A DNA stretch of 64,000 bases from Eubacterium sp. (GTDB taxonomy: Bacteria; Bacillota; Clostridia; Lachnospirales; Lachnospiraceae), in assembly GCA_017634555.1 (NCBI GenBank), contig JAGBNF010000008.1, positions 1-64,000 on the forward strand, in the 5' to 3' direction. The position numbers were made by a program, and so were the translations under genes. Below the pieces are notes generated by a model. It saw only the letters and a list, made by a program, of their open reading frames with translations. It was not told the origin of the DNA and made no database searches. Shown here one piece after another: positions 43,310 to 52,223 of the stretch (positions are counted from its first letter, which is position 1; each line of letters begins with the position of its first letter).

Positions 43310-43969
43310 TTACTCTTCAAGCTTGAAGGTAAGTCTTTCAAGACCGAACTGTTCAAGCTCGGGATCATCCATTCCGAATGATATTGTCTTCAGCGCCGGA
43401 TCATATTCAGCATTATCACCCTTCATGTTGTTATATCTTATAACAACCTTGGTTCCATAGAAGCTGATGTCACCATCCATTGATCTTTCAAAAATTACTT
43501 CTCCGTACATCTTAACCGCCATACGAAGTGTACATTTGCCTCCGTTTACTGTCAGTGTACAATCATATTCTATCTGATTAAGTATAGGATCACTTCCATA
43601 ACCCTCAGCCTTCATGGCATTTTCAAAGGCCGTTTTAAGATCGTCCGATCTGTATACACCGTCTTTGCTTACAAAGAATCCGCTTCTTATACAGAAGATC
43701 ACTCCTAAAAGAAGAACTATGCCGATAAGACCTCCTACGATGATACTGTAAGTTTTCTTATCAAGACTTCTTCCGCTGTTTTCAAGCATTACAGGCTGAT
43801 TGGTATCACCATATCTGTCTACATAGTACTGATTCGCATCCGGAGCCGGTCCTCCGTATGATGATCCGCCTCCGTAAGAAGCACTTCGTGCCTTTACTAT
43901 CGGCTCGCCGCAGATAAAACAGCTTTCTGATCCGTCAGGTATCTCACTACCGCATGATGGGCATATCAT
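43310..43969 (-). CDS. zinc-ribbon membrane protein of unknown function
   Basis: 219 residues. N-terminal zinc ribbon MICPSCGSEIPDGSESCFICGEP (two CxxC pairs), a Gly/Ser/Tyr linker, one transmembrane helix (about 75-97) and an extracytoplasmic beta-rich domain (about 105-219) with no catalytic motif. This ribbon-helix-sensor layout is common in Firmicutes envelope proteins. It follows the DUF4097 gene by about 84 bases. Function not known. Confidence 0.8.
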   Translation of the reverse strand: MICPSCGSEIPDGSESCFICGEPIVKARSASYGGGSSYGGPAPDANQYYVDRYGDTNQPVMLENSGRSLDKKTYSIIVGGLIGIVLLLGVIFCIRSGFFVSKDGVYRSDDLKTAFENAMKAEGYGSDPILNQIEYDCTLTVNGGKCTLRMAVKMYGEVIFERSMDGDISFYGTKVVIRYNNMKGDNAEYDPALKTISFGMDDPELEQFGLERLTFKLEE

Positions 43970-44053
43970 AATTATTTGTCCTCCACCGAGTTTTATTATC
44001 TTAAGGCTTTACCCCCGCACAGCCTCATACGCAGATAATAATATCATAAATCC

Positions 44054-44995
44054 TTATTCAAAATCAATCTTAATACTTCCGGATTCTGTTTTTGCACTTA
44101 TCTTCTTCGAGCCGCCTTCCTTAGTATATTTCTCGATATCATCATCGTCTGTCTCATTTTCGCCGACATTCTTTCCGCCAACCCTTATACTTCCGAATTC
44201 CGTACTGAGATTATAGCTGTAATCAGATTCTGTTCCATCAAGCGATAATTCCACACTTCCAAACTCGCTCTCTATATCCGCATTCTCAATTTTTCCGTTA
44301 TCGACCTTGACACTTCCGGATTCAACCTTCATCTTCACCTGCTTTGAAGTGAAATCATCCAGCTTTATACTTCCAAACTTATCTGTTAACTCCACTGTAT
44401 CCGCAGCTATCTTTTCTCCCCTGATAGATCCCGAATCTGCTTCTATCACAAGCTTTTCAGAATCCATATCAATAAGTATCACTGAACCGAATTCATCCTT
44501 CAGATTAAGATCAGCTATATCGATACCTTCAATATTTATATCTCCCGAATCGAGTTTGATATCTGCCTTCTTGATCGATGTACCTGATGGAACATATAGT
44601 TTTATATATTTCTGTTCATCTACTGCTCCAAGATTTAAAACATTAAGGATAAATGCGCCCTCATTTTCTTTTTCTTTATAATCCAGTTTCAGCTTTCCGC
44701 CGGTTACATCCGCCTGGAAAACGCCTTCTTTATTCACAGCATATTCCAATTTATATTCATCGCCTTCAATTATCTCAAAATCACAGCTATCTATATCAAT
44801 ATCTGCTTCTGTGAAGCTCTCAAGCGGCTTTACTTCCTTTATTATTTCATCTGTACTGACAATTGCTCTTCTGTTTCGATAATCAAGCTTTAATCCCCTA
44901 TGACCGCCAAGGAAAATACCCGCAACGAACATTCCTATTCCGATTACCGCAAGACCGGCACACGTTGAGATTATACTCTTTGTAATATCTCTCAT
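44054..44995 (-). CDS. DUF4097 family protein
   Basis: 313 residues. An N-terminal transmembrane helix (about 10-32), then a repetitive beta-strand-rich domain with alternating motifs ESGSIKV, EFGSVEL and KFGSIKL every 20 residues or so, as in the DUF4097/adhesin-like beta-helix family. It starts right after the DUF1700 gene (zero gap). PadR-DUF1700-DUF4097 is a recurrent envelope-stress cassette in Firmicutes; exact role unknown. Confidence 0.9.
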   Translation of the reverse strand: MRDITKSIISTCAGLAVIGIGMFVAGIFLGGHRGLKLDYRNRRAIVSTDEIIKEVKPLESFTEADIDIDSCDFEIIEGDEYKLEYAVNKEGVFQADVTGGKLKLDYKEKENEGAFILNVLNLGAVDEQKYIKLYVPSGTSIKKADIKLDSGDINIEGIDIADLNLKDEFGSVILIDMDSEKLVIEADSGSIRGEKIAADTVELTDKFGSIKLDDFTSKQVKMKVESGSVKVDNGKIENADIESEFGSVELSLDGTESDYSYNLSTEFGSIRVGGKNVGENETDDDDIEKYTKEGGSKKISAKTESGSIKIDFE

Positions 44996-45583
44996 TTATG
45001 CTTCCTCCTTTTTTTTGACAAACATCCAGCGAAGAAATCTTGACATACCTGACATCATAACTCCACCGATCTTATAGAATACTATGCACCAGATAATACC
45101 CAGTGCTATAAGGAAGATAGTAGCACCTCCTATCATAAGGAACTGCGGTATCGTGAGTGACCAGAACAGTGAATATCCCAATACACATCCTGCCAGTACC
45201 AATGCTCCTCCTGTCAAAAGAAGAGCAAGTACAACAGCAAGCAAAGCTGCACCTACCGAAATAGACACTGCCGCGAATGCTATAACCATAGGAATAGCAA
45301 AAGGCGCAGCAAATATATAAAGCAATATTCTCCAGAAACTTGATACTCCCGACTTCACGCTCTTACTTTCTTTCTGTTCTTCTACATATTTATCAACCGA
45401 TTCACCAATTATACTTCTCGCCACTGACTTCGGTGTACCGAGCTTATCAGTTACATCGTCTATATCGCTGAATCCGGCGTCTTCTATATATTCCCTGTAA
45501 TAATTCAGGGCATCTTCTTTTTCATCAGCAGGAAGACCTCTAAGGAGCCTTTCAAGCTCAATCATGAACCTTTCCTTATTCAT
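44996..45583 (-). CDS. DUF1700 (HAAS) membrane protein
   Basis: 195 residues. The N-terminal HAAS domain MNKERFMIELERLLRGLPADEKEDALNYYREYIEDAG is typical; KLGTPKSVARSII follows. Three to four hydrophobic segments occupy about residues 85-180. The start is the ATG complementary to 45581-45583 preceded by GGAGG; a longer frame to 45628 overlaps padR. It likely tethers or modulates the envelope function of the DUF4097 protein (family context, inference). Confidence 0.92.
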   Translation of the reverse strand: MNKERFMIELERLLRGLPADEKEDALNYYREYIEDAGFSDIDDVTDKLGTPKSVARSIIGESVDKYVEEQKESKSVKSGVSSFWRILLYIFAAPFAIPMVIAFAAVSISVGAALLAVVLALLLTGGALVLAGCVLGYSLFWSLTIPQFLMIGGATIFLIALGIIWCIVFYKIGGVMMSGMSRFLRWMFVKKKEEA

Positions 45584-45584
45584 C

Positions 45585-45941
45585 TTATACCTCCATCGCG
45601 GCAGCTGTTGCCGTATCATTTCCTTCATCCTTTGCAGTTACATGAAGAAGCTCATCTATCTTATGTTTATAATCTATCCATTCGTATTTATAGTATGTAA
45701 GCTTCATTCGACCCAGATCGGTAATACTGTAATATCTTCTGTTTCTGCCCTGATATGGTTTATCATATGTCAAAAGCAGATTTTCTTTCTGCAGTCGTCT
45801 CAGGACGGGATAAAGTGTTGATTCAGATATATCGACAACCTCCTGAACCTTCTGCGTAAGTGTATATCCATATGAGTCCTCTACTGCGACAATCCCCAAT
45901 ACACAGGCATCCAGAAGAGGAGCTGTAAGTTGATATGTCAT
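45585..45941 (-). CDS. PadR family transcriptional regulator
   Basis: 118 residues. Winged-helix motif LLDACVLGIVAVEDSYGYTLTQKVQEVVDISESTLYPVLRRLQKENLL, with the family tail DLGRMKLTYYKYEW. First gene of the padR-DUF1700-DUF4097 operon, one base before the DUF1700 start codon. Likely autorepressor through the inverted repeat in its promoter. Confidence 0.95.
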   Translation of the reverse strand: MTYQLTAPLLDACVLGIVAVEDSYGYTLTQKVQEVVDISESTLYPVLRRLQKENLLLTYDKPYQGRNRRYYSITDLGRMKLTYYKYEWIDYKHKIDELLHVTAKDEGNDTATAAAMEV

Positions 45942-45969
45942 ACGTCCGCCTCCTATTTATTTTATGTAT

Positions 45970-46001
45970 AATACTATATGGCGTATAATATTATTTGTCA
46001 A
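45970..46001 (-). promoter_or_regulatory. padR operon promoter with internal inverted repeat
   Basis: TTGACA (complement of 45996-46001), 17-base spacer, TATAGT (complement of 45973-45978). A 23-base inverted repeat with nine-base arms (one mismatch, AATACTATA / TATAATATT, 45970-45992) fills the spacer and -10. A classic autorepression arrangement for PadR. Confidence 0.72.
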
Positions 46002-46041
46002 CGAACGTAACCTTAATTTTACCTTAATTCGTAGAAAGGAT

Positions 46042-46138
46042 ATTATGCATGTAATTCTTACATGCATAATGATGCGGTCTCGGCAAAGTCATATATGCTT
46101 TTAGCATATATGACTTTGCCTCAACTAACGCACAAAAG
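46042..46138. repeat. terminator-abutting palindromic repeat element, copy 2
   Basis: Order: 13-bp perfect hairpin (46042-46070), GATGCGGTCTCG (46071-46082), 17-bp perfect hairpin with GGCAAAGTCATATATGC arms (46082-46120), then TCAACTAACGCACAAAAG (46121-46138), identical to copy 1. On the minus strand it begins at the U tract (CTTTTGTGCG) of the EamA gene terminator. The central palindrome differs from copy 1 in sequence but keeps base pairing, implying structure is selected or copied. Confidence 0.8.
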
Positions 46139-46166
46139 AGAGCCCGGCTCATTGAGCCGGACTCTC
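46138..46166 (-). terminator. intrinsic terminator of the EamA transporter gene
   Basis: Stem GAGAGTCCGGCTCA/TGAGCCGGGCTCTC with one wobble and a two-base loop holding part of the stop codon, followed by CTTTTGTGCG. The coding sequence ends within the hairpin. Confidence 0.88.
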
Positions 46167-47075
46167 CTTTCTGGCATTCATCCATCTGACGACCGCCACT
46201 CCTATAATAATTATATAACCTACAATACTTAACGGTACCGGTATCTCCCCCAGGAACAGCAGACCCCAAAGGGCTGCGAAGATAACCTGTGTATAGTCAA
46301 ATACCGATATATCCTTGGCCGGTGCACATTTATATGCCGATGTTATACCGAACTGTCCAAGTGCTGCCGATGCGCCTGCAATGACCAGGAACATCAACTG
46401 CTTAAACTCCATATGATGATAATTAAATATCAACGACGGAAGTGCCACAAGACATGAAAACAGTGAGAAGCACATTACTATAATTGCTGTACGCTCTCCC
46501 TTCTTGCCCAGCTTTCTTACGAATACATATGCCATACCTGCGCCGAAGCCTCCATAGAGTCCCGAAAGAGCCGGTATCAGCTGAAGGTTTGTACCCGTAG
46601 GTCTTATGATGAAAAGCGCTCCGATAAATGCTATTATCGTTGCAGTGATATCTGTTTTTGATGGTTTCTCCTTAAGGATCGGGATTGATAAGATGATTGC
46701 AAAGAACGGAGAAAGCTTGTTAAGCATATTCGCATCTGAAAGGTCAAGTTTATCGATAGCATAGAAATTCGCGATAACGCCTGAGGTTCCGAACACACAT
46801 CTCATCAGGATATCCATCCTGTTTCTCTTCTCAATATAGAATTTCTCTCCGCTTTTGATCACGGTGAACACAGCAATCGTAAGGGCTACCGCATTTCTGA
46901 AAAACACCTTCTGCATAGTCGGAAGATCTCCGGACAGCTTTACGAAGAAGGTCATAAAAGAAAAGCCTACCGCTGCTGCGATAATGTACAGTATTCCCTT
47001 AACATGATTTGTCATATGAAGTTTATTCACTCTATCACTTCTTTCTTCTGATATGCCGAACTTTCCCCTATTCAT
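46149..47075 (-). CDS. EamA/DMT superfamily transporter
   Basis: Ten predicted transmembrane helices in two EamA repeats (GILYIIAAAVGFSFMTFFVKLSGDLPTMQKVFFRN; GLYGGFGAGMAYVFVRKLGKKGE). 308 residues with the N-terminus MNRGKFGIS; an in-frame ATG 20 codons later (MTNHVKG, 47015) is the more usual start for such proteins, though neither has a strong ribosome binding site. Substrate unknown. Confidence 0.88.
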   Translation of the reverse strand: MNRGKFGISEERSDRVNKLHMTNHVKGILYIIAAAVGFSFMTFFVKLSGDLPTMQKVFFRNAVALTIAVFTVIKSGEKFYIEKRNRMDILMRCVFGTSGVIANFYAIDKLDLSDANMLNKLSPFFAIILSIPILKEKPSKTDITATIIAFIGALFIIRPTGTNLQLIPALSGLYGGFGAGMAYVFVRKLGKKGERTAIIVMCFSLFSCLVALPSLIFNYHHMEFKQLMFLVIAGASAALGQFGITSAYKCAPAKDISVFDYTQVIFAALWGLLFLGEIPVPLSIVGYIIIIGVAVVRWMNARKESPAQ

Positions 47076-47159
47076 TCAGCGATTATTATTCCCTCATACA
47101 TTTCCAATTACACAAGGATAATCATTTTGAATGGATTAGTCAAGTATACGTAATTGCTA

Positions 47160-47188
47160 TTGCCACGATATTCACAGTCTGTTATACT
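47160..47188 (+). promoter_or_regulatory. thrH promoter
   Basis: TTGCCA (47160-47165), 17-base spacer, TATACT (47183-47188). The gene starts about 55 bases after the predicted transcription start. Confidence 0.75.
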
Positions 47189-47248
47189 GTTACGGGCAAA
47201 AACAACCGGATACATCCGGACTCATATAAACAACAGGAGGAATGATCA

Positions 47249-47854
47249 ATGGGTATGAATGTTGCATGTCTCGATCTCGAAGGCGTACTGGTACCGGAAA
47301 TATGGATTGCATTTTCCGAGGCAAGCGGTATTCCTGAATTAAGGAGAACAACCAGAGACGAACCTGATTATGATAAACTTATGAACTGGAGAATCGGAAT
47401 TCTCAAGGAGCATGGACTTGGACTTAAGGAGATACAGGATACCATCGCTACTGTAGATCCGCTTCCGGGAGCAAAGGAATTCCTCGATGAGCTGAGAAGT
47501 GTTACTCAGACTATCATCATCAGTGATACCTTCGAGCAGTTTGCTAAACCGCTCATGGTAAAGCTCGGAATGCCAACTCTTTTCTGCAATACTCTTGAGG
47601 TTGCTGAAGACGGAACTATCACAGGTTATAAGATGCGTTGTGAAAAGTCAAAGCTTACAACTGTACGCGCTCTTCAGAGCTGCGGTTTCGATACTATCGC
47701 TACAGGAGACAGCTTCAACGATCTCGCTATGATCGATGCAAGTAAGGCTGGTTTCCTTTTCAGAACAACTGATGCCATCAAGCAGGACTATCCACAGTTC
47801 CCAGCATATGAGACATATGATGAACTGCTTGCTGCATTCAAGGGTGCTCTGTAA
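47249..47854 (+). CDS. thrH: phosphoserine phosphatase/homoserine phosphotransferase ThrH
   Basis: HAD-superfamily enzyme that dephosphorylates phosphoserine and can transfer the phosphate to homoserine. HAD motif I is ACLDLEGVLVPEIW (Asp nucleophile), motif II IIISDTFEQF, motif III lysine region CEKSKL, motif IV TGDSFNDLAM. Length 201, normal for ThrH. Strong ribosome binding site AGGAGG. Codon use suggests good expression. Single-gene unit ended by a terminator. Confidence 0.92.
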   Translation: MGMNVACLDLEGVLVPEIWIAFSEASGIPELRRTTRDEPDYDKLMNWRIGILKEHGLGLKEIQDTIATVDPLPGAKEFLDELRSVTQTIIISDTFEQFAKPLMVKLGMPTLFCNTLEVAEDGTITGYKMRCEKSKLTTVRALQSCGFDTIATGDSFNDLAMIDASKAGFLFRTTDAIKQDYPQFPAYETYDELLAAFKGAL

Positions 47855-47881
47855 TTCTGAAATATTTTAATCAAAAAAATT

Positions 47882-47930
47882 AACGCTTAGAAACACATTG
47901 TTATACATTGTATTTCTAAGCGTTTTTTAT
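47882..47930. terminator. bidirectional intrinsic terminator
   Basis: Twelve-base perfect arms AACGCTTAGAAA / TTTCTAAGCGTT, loop of about 19 bases, U tracts on both strands. Terminates thrH and the leftward radA. Confidence 0.92.
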
Positions 47931-47958
47931 TTCTATATTAAATTATATACTTTTGACA

Positions 47959-49317
47959 CTAGATAACATCCATCGCTTCTCTTATGGTAGAAACAGGGAT
48001 TATCTCTATATCGCTTATGCTCTCAATCTCCGAATTCATATTGAACTTCGGGATCATGGCTCTTTTATAACCCATCTTGGCCGCTTCGCGTACTCTCTGT
48101 CCGCAGGATCTGACTCCTCTTATCTCTCCGGCAAGACCAACCTCCCCGATGATTACAAGGTCATCACCTACCGCTCTGTCACGGAAGCTAGATGTGATCG
48201 CACATATGATACCCAGATCAGTTGAAGGCTCAGCCACCTTCATTCCACCTGCAATATTTACATAGCAGTCACAGCCCGAAAGGGATATTCCTCCTCTCTT
48301 CTCAAGCACCGCTATCAGAAGATTAACTCTGTTATAGTCAACTCCTACAGCAGTACGTCTCGGCATGTTAAAGCTGGAATCAGCACAAAGTGCCTGAAGC
48401 TCCACAAGTATCGCTCTCGTGCCCTCTATGGTACTGACAACCACAGAGCCCGACGCTCCTGCAGGTCTGCCGTTCAGGAACATCTGAGAAGGATTGGCAA
48501 CTCCTTCAAGTCCCTTATCGGTCATGTTAAATACACCAACCTCATTTGTGGATCCGAATCGGTTCTTCTCCGCACGCAGCAGTCTGAAGCCCGCACTGTC
48601 ATCGCCTTCAAAGTAGAGCACACAGTCAACCATATGCTCGAGAGTTCTCGGTCCTGCAACCGTTCCCTCCTTTGTAACATGGCCAACGATAAATACAGCA
48701 ACACCCAGTCTTTTGGAAAGCTGCAGCATTCTGGAAGTAACTTCTCTTACCTGAGTTACAGTTCCCGGAGCCGAATCAACTCCAGGCGCTTCCATTGTCT
48801 GGATTGAATCGATTATAACAACATCCGACTTACAATCCTCAATGGTTGCCTCAATGTTATCGATATCATTGTCGCTCATGATGAAAAGTCTGTCATCGTA
48901 CGCGCCGAGTCTCACGCCTCTCATCTTTATCTGGGATAATGATTCCTCACCCGATACATAGAGCACTCCTGCATTCTTCTCTACCAGATTGCGGCACATT
49001 TCAAGGAGCAGGGTGGATTTTCCTATTCCCGGAGCACCGCCCACAAGAACCAGTGAGCCCTTGACAATTCCGCCGCCAAGTACTCTGTCCAGCTCTCCTA
49101 TTCCTGTCATTATCCTTGTCTCTTCTGCAGATGATATGTCCTTTATGCTTGAAGGCTTCGGACGTTCCATCACGCTTACAGTCTTGGATCCTCTGACAGG
49201 CTTTACCTCCTGCTCTACAAAGGTATTCCATTCCTTACATCCCGGACACTGACCGAGCCATCTTCCCGACTCATATCCGCATTCCTTGCAGAAGAAGATT
49301 TTCTTTTCTTTTGCCAT
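47959..49317 (-). CDS. radA: DNA repair protein RadA/Sms
   Basis: RecA-like helicase for recombination-intermediate processing. N-terminal zinc finger CKECGYESGRWLGQCPGCKEWNT, Walker A GGAPGIGKST, the RadA-specific KNRFG, and a C-terminal Lon-like domain (VGVDYNRVNLLIAVLEKRGGISL, GEVGLAGEIRGV). 452 residues. It lies three bases after the upstream conserved small protein, in a clpC-hyp-radA cluster. Confidence 0.95.
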   Translation of the reverse strand: MAKEKKIFFCKECGYESGRWLGQCPGCKEWNTFVEQEVKPVRGSKTVSVMERPKPSSIKDISSAEETRIMTGIGELDRVLGGGIVKGSLVLVGGAPGIGKSTLLLEMCRNLVEKNAGVLYVSGEESLSQIKMRGVRLGAYDDRLFIMSDNDIDNIEATIEDCKSDVVIIDSIQTMEAPGVDSAPGTVTQVREVTSRMLQLSKRLGVAVFIVGHVTKEGTVAGPRTLEHMVDCVLYFEGDDSAGFRLLRAEKNRFGSTNEVGVFNMTDKGLEGVANPSQMFLNGRPAGASGSVVVSTIEGTRAILVELQALCADSSFNMPRRTAVGVDYNRVNLLIAVLEKRGGISLSGCDCYVNIAGGMKVAEPSTDLGIICAITSSFRDRAVGDDLVIIGEVGLAGEIRGVRSCGQRVREAAKMGYKRAMIPKFNMNSEIESISDIEIIPVSTIREAMDVI

Positions 49318-49320
49318 ACT

Positions 49321-49734
49321 TTAGTTTTTCTCTATACTGATGTTTACAGATTCCTTATTCTCAAGTTCAACAGAAAGAACAAGCTTTCCACCAAGATTTG
49401 TCTTCATCTTTCCTACATTAACATCATTAACAAAAACCTTATACTCTGTCTCAGGCTCGAGCTCAAGTGTGATCTGAGCATCTCTGTCGCCCTCAACGCT
49501 CATAATAACCTTCTCTCCGTTTGTCATGAAGCCGTGAACAGTTGTTCCCGGAACTGACTCATAAACGAAAAGGCCGTTCTTCTCAAGCTTTGTGATCTCG
49601 TTAAAAGTCTTTATCTTATAGCTGTCTCCATTGTAGTCGAAGCCATCCTTCTTGGTCTTCTCAGCCAGCTCATAGTTACCGAAGCTGAGTGATCCATTCT
49701 CTTCCTCGCGGATAAGCTCTTCAATTACTGCCAT
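49321..49734 (-). CDS. conserved clostridial protein of unknown function
   Basis: 137 residues, start at the ATG complementary to 49732-49734 behind AGGAGG (an upstream ATG at 49755 precedes that site). N-terminus MAVIEELIREEENGSLSFGNYEL is strongly recalled from Lachnospiraceae proteins labelled endosialidase, an annotation I do not trust. No signal peptide, mostly beta-strand. It lies between clpC and radA. Confidence 0.82.
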   Translation of the reverse strand: MAVIEELIREEENGSLSFGNYELAEKTKKDGFDYNGDSYKIKTFNEITKLEKNGLFVYESVPGTTVHGFMTNGEKVIMSVEGDRDAQITLELEPETEYKVFVNDVNVGKMKTNLGGKLVLSVELENKESVNISIEKN

Positions 49735-49769
49735 TTTTTGATACCTCCTAAGCAATTACGCATTTTAAT

Positions 49770-52223
49770 TTATTTCTTTGTAAATAGTACTTCGTCATTC
49801 TTTACTGAGATCGTAACCTTGTCACCTTCACCAAACTCACCTTCAAGTATCTTCTCGGACATCGGGTCCTCGATATACGTCTGGATTGCTCTCTTAAGCG
49901 GACGGGCTCCGAACTTTCTGTCATATCCCTTCTTGAAAATGTACTCCTTCAGCTTAGCTCCGAAGCTGATATGAAGATCCATATTCTTAGCTGCTCTCTG
50001 CTTCATTTCCTTAAGCAGGAGTCCTGCAATATCCTTTACATTTGTATCGGTAAGGGACCTAAATACGATTATCTCATCAAGTCTGTTAAGGAACTCCGGT
50101 TTGAAGAGGCGTTTAACCTCCTCCATAACGCTGTCCTTCATCTTATTATGTTCGTTTTCGGCATTTTCATCATCAGTAGCAAAGCCGAGAGTCTTAGGCT
50201 CTACTATCTTCTGTGCTCCGATGTTGGATGTCATTATGATGATGGTATTCTTGAAGTCGACACGTCTTCCCTTGGAATCAGTGATAACACCGTCATCAAG
50301 CACCTGAAGCAGAACATTGAACACATCCGGATGGGCCTTCTCAATCTCGTCGAACAATATGACGCTGTAAGGATTCTTTCTTACTCTGTCAGAAAGCTGT
50401 CCGCCTTCATCATAGCCCACATATCCCGGTGGAGAACCAATCATTTTTGAAACACTGTGCTTCTCCATATATTCCGACATATCCACACGGATCATGTTCT
50501 TCTCATCACCGAAAAGCGCTTCTGCAAGTGCCTTTGAAAGCTCTGTCTTACCTACACCTGTAGGTCCGAGGAAAAGGAATGAACCGATAGGTCTCTTAGG
50601 ATCCTTAAGTCCGACACGGCTTCTCTTAATGGACTTTGATACTGCGGAAACGGCCTCATCCTGGCCCACGATCCTCTTATGCAGTATATCCTCCATCTTC
50701 AGAAGCTTCTGCTGCTCACTGAGCGATATCTTAGCTACAGGAACCTTTGTCCATACGGATACTATCTCCGCAACATCCTCAGGTTCTACTGTAAGCAGCT
50801 CATCCTTCTTCTCTTTATTTTTCTTTCTTTCGGCCGCTGCGGCTTTCTTCAGCATCTCCTGCCTCAGCTCATTAGCTGCTTCAAAATCACCGTCAGCCAG
50901 TGCATCTGTTATAAGCATTTCATAGTCCGGCTCGATTTTCTCCCCGTTCTTAAACTTCTTAAATGCACCCGAGAAAGCTCCGAGCTTTTTCTTCGAAGCC
51001 GCTTCGTCGACTAAGTCGATTGCCTTATCCGGCTGGAATCTGTCGTTGATATATCTTGTCGAATAATCAACAGCCGCAACAACAGCTTCGTCGGATATCT
51101 TCACCTCATGAAACTCCTCATATCTCTTCACGATACCGCGAAGGATTGCTATGGTTTCATCTCTGTCAGGTTCGTCGATATTTACCGGCTGGAATCTTCT
51201 TTCAAGCGCCGCATCCTTTTCTATATGCTTTCTGTACTCTCCGAGAGTTGTAGCTCCGATAACACGGATCTCTCCACGTGACAGTGCAGGCTTAAGGATA
51301 TTCGAGGCATCGGTTGTACCCTCGGCACCACCTGCTCCGATTATCGAATGCAGCTCGTCGATAAAGATGATTATATTATCATTTCTCTTAACTTCGTTAA
51401 TGAGATTTCTTATTCTTTCTTCAAAGTCTCCTCTGTATCTCGAACCTGCTACCATACCGGAAATGTCGAGCTGATAGATTTTCTTTTCCTTCATATCCTC
51501 CGGTACATTTCCTTCTGCAATAAGAAGTGCAAGTCCTTCAACAACCGCGGTCTTTCCGACACCCGGTTCACCTACGAGACATACATTATTCTTCATACGG
51601 CGGGACAGAATCTGCATCACTCTGAGAATCTCATCTCGTCTGCCTATAACAGGATCAAGCCTGCCCTTCTCAGCCTCTCTGGACATATTACGGGCATACT
51701 TATCCAGCATAGGAGTTGCCGATACAGCATTTCCCTTTCCTGCCTTATATAATTTATAATCCTGCTCCGCAAAACGTCTTCCGAGTCCGCAGCTTCTGAT
51801 TATATCCTTGTACATTTTTTCAGTATCAAGATTGATGGATTCGATCAGCTTATATGCTGCGCAGTCCTTGTTCTTCAGAATTGCAAGCAGAACATGCCCG
51901 GTACCGACAACTTCAGCACCGAGCCTCTTTGATTCATTATATGCATCCTCAATTATCTTTTCCAGCTTAGAGGAATAGTTTTTCTTATCCGAAACATCTC
52001 TGCCCTCAGGATCATATACGAGTCTTATCATATCCATGAGATTATCCGGCTTCATGCCGGCCCCCGTAAGGACTCTGTACGCAACGCCCTTATGATATGT
52101 GCTGAGTGCAAAAAGCAGATGCTGGGATTCAACGTTCTTATTCTTCATTTTCTTTGCGGCAGCTTCCGCTTCGTAAAGAACCTTGATCAGAACGTCGGAA
52201 AACTTATATTCTTTATTGCTCAT
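49770..52223 (-). CDS. clpC: ATP-dependent Clp protease ATP-binding subunit ClpC
   Basis: Hsp100 unfoldase that feeds ClpP. N-domain (residues 1-145), first AAA+ domain with [15 protein letters not shown], a middle region with UVR-like [18 protein letters not shown], and a second AAA+ domain with [16 protein letters not shown], ending in the D2-small domain ([17 protein letters not shown]). 817 residues. The usual ctsR-mcsA-mcsB genes are absent upstream; instead it overlaps purD by eleven bases. Confidence 0.95.
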   Translation of the reverse strand: MSNKEYKFSDVLIKVLYEAEAAAKKMKNKNVESQHLLFALSTYHKGVAYRVLTGAGMKPDNLMDMIRLVYDPEGRDVSDKKNYSSKLEKIIEDAYNESKRLGAEVVGTGHVLLAILKNKDCAAYKLIESINLDTEKMYKDIIRSCGLGRRFAEQDYKLYKAGKGNAVSATPMLDKYARNMSREAEKGRLDPVIGRRDEILRVMQILSRRMKNNVCLVGEPGVGKTAVVEGLALLIAEGNVPEDMKEKKIYQLDISGMVAGSRYRGDFEERIRNLINEVKRNDNIIIFIDELHSIIGAGGAEGTTDASNILKPALSRGEIRVIGATTLGEYRKHIEKDAALERRFQPVNIDEPDRDETIAILRGIVKRYEEFHEVKISDEAVVAAVDYSTRYINDRFQPDKAIDLVDEAASKKKLGAFSGAFKKFKNGEKIEPDYEMLITDALADGDFEAANELRQEMLKKAAAAERKKNKEKKDELLTVEPEDVAEIVSVWTKVPVAKISLSEQQKLLKMEDILHKRIVGQDEAVSAVSKSIKRSRVGLKDPKRPIGSFLFLGPTGVGKTELSKALAEALFGDEKNMIRVDMSEYMEKHSVSKMIGSPPGYVGYDEGGQLSDRVRKNPYSVILFDEIEKAHPDVFNVLLQVLDDGVITDSKGRRVDFKNTIIIMTSNIGAQKIVEPKTLGFATDDENAENEHNKMKDSVMEEVKRLFKPEFLNRLDEIIVFRSLTDTNVKDIAGLLLKEMKQRAAKNMDLHISFGAKLKEYIFKKGYDRKFGARPLKRAIQTYIEDPMSEKILEGEFGEGDKVTISVKNDEVLFTKK

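Noticed and set aside
47959-49317. Lon-like protease annotation for the C-terminus of RadA
   Set aside because: The Lon-like domain is a normal part of RadA; zinc finger and KNRFG motif fix the identity.
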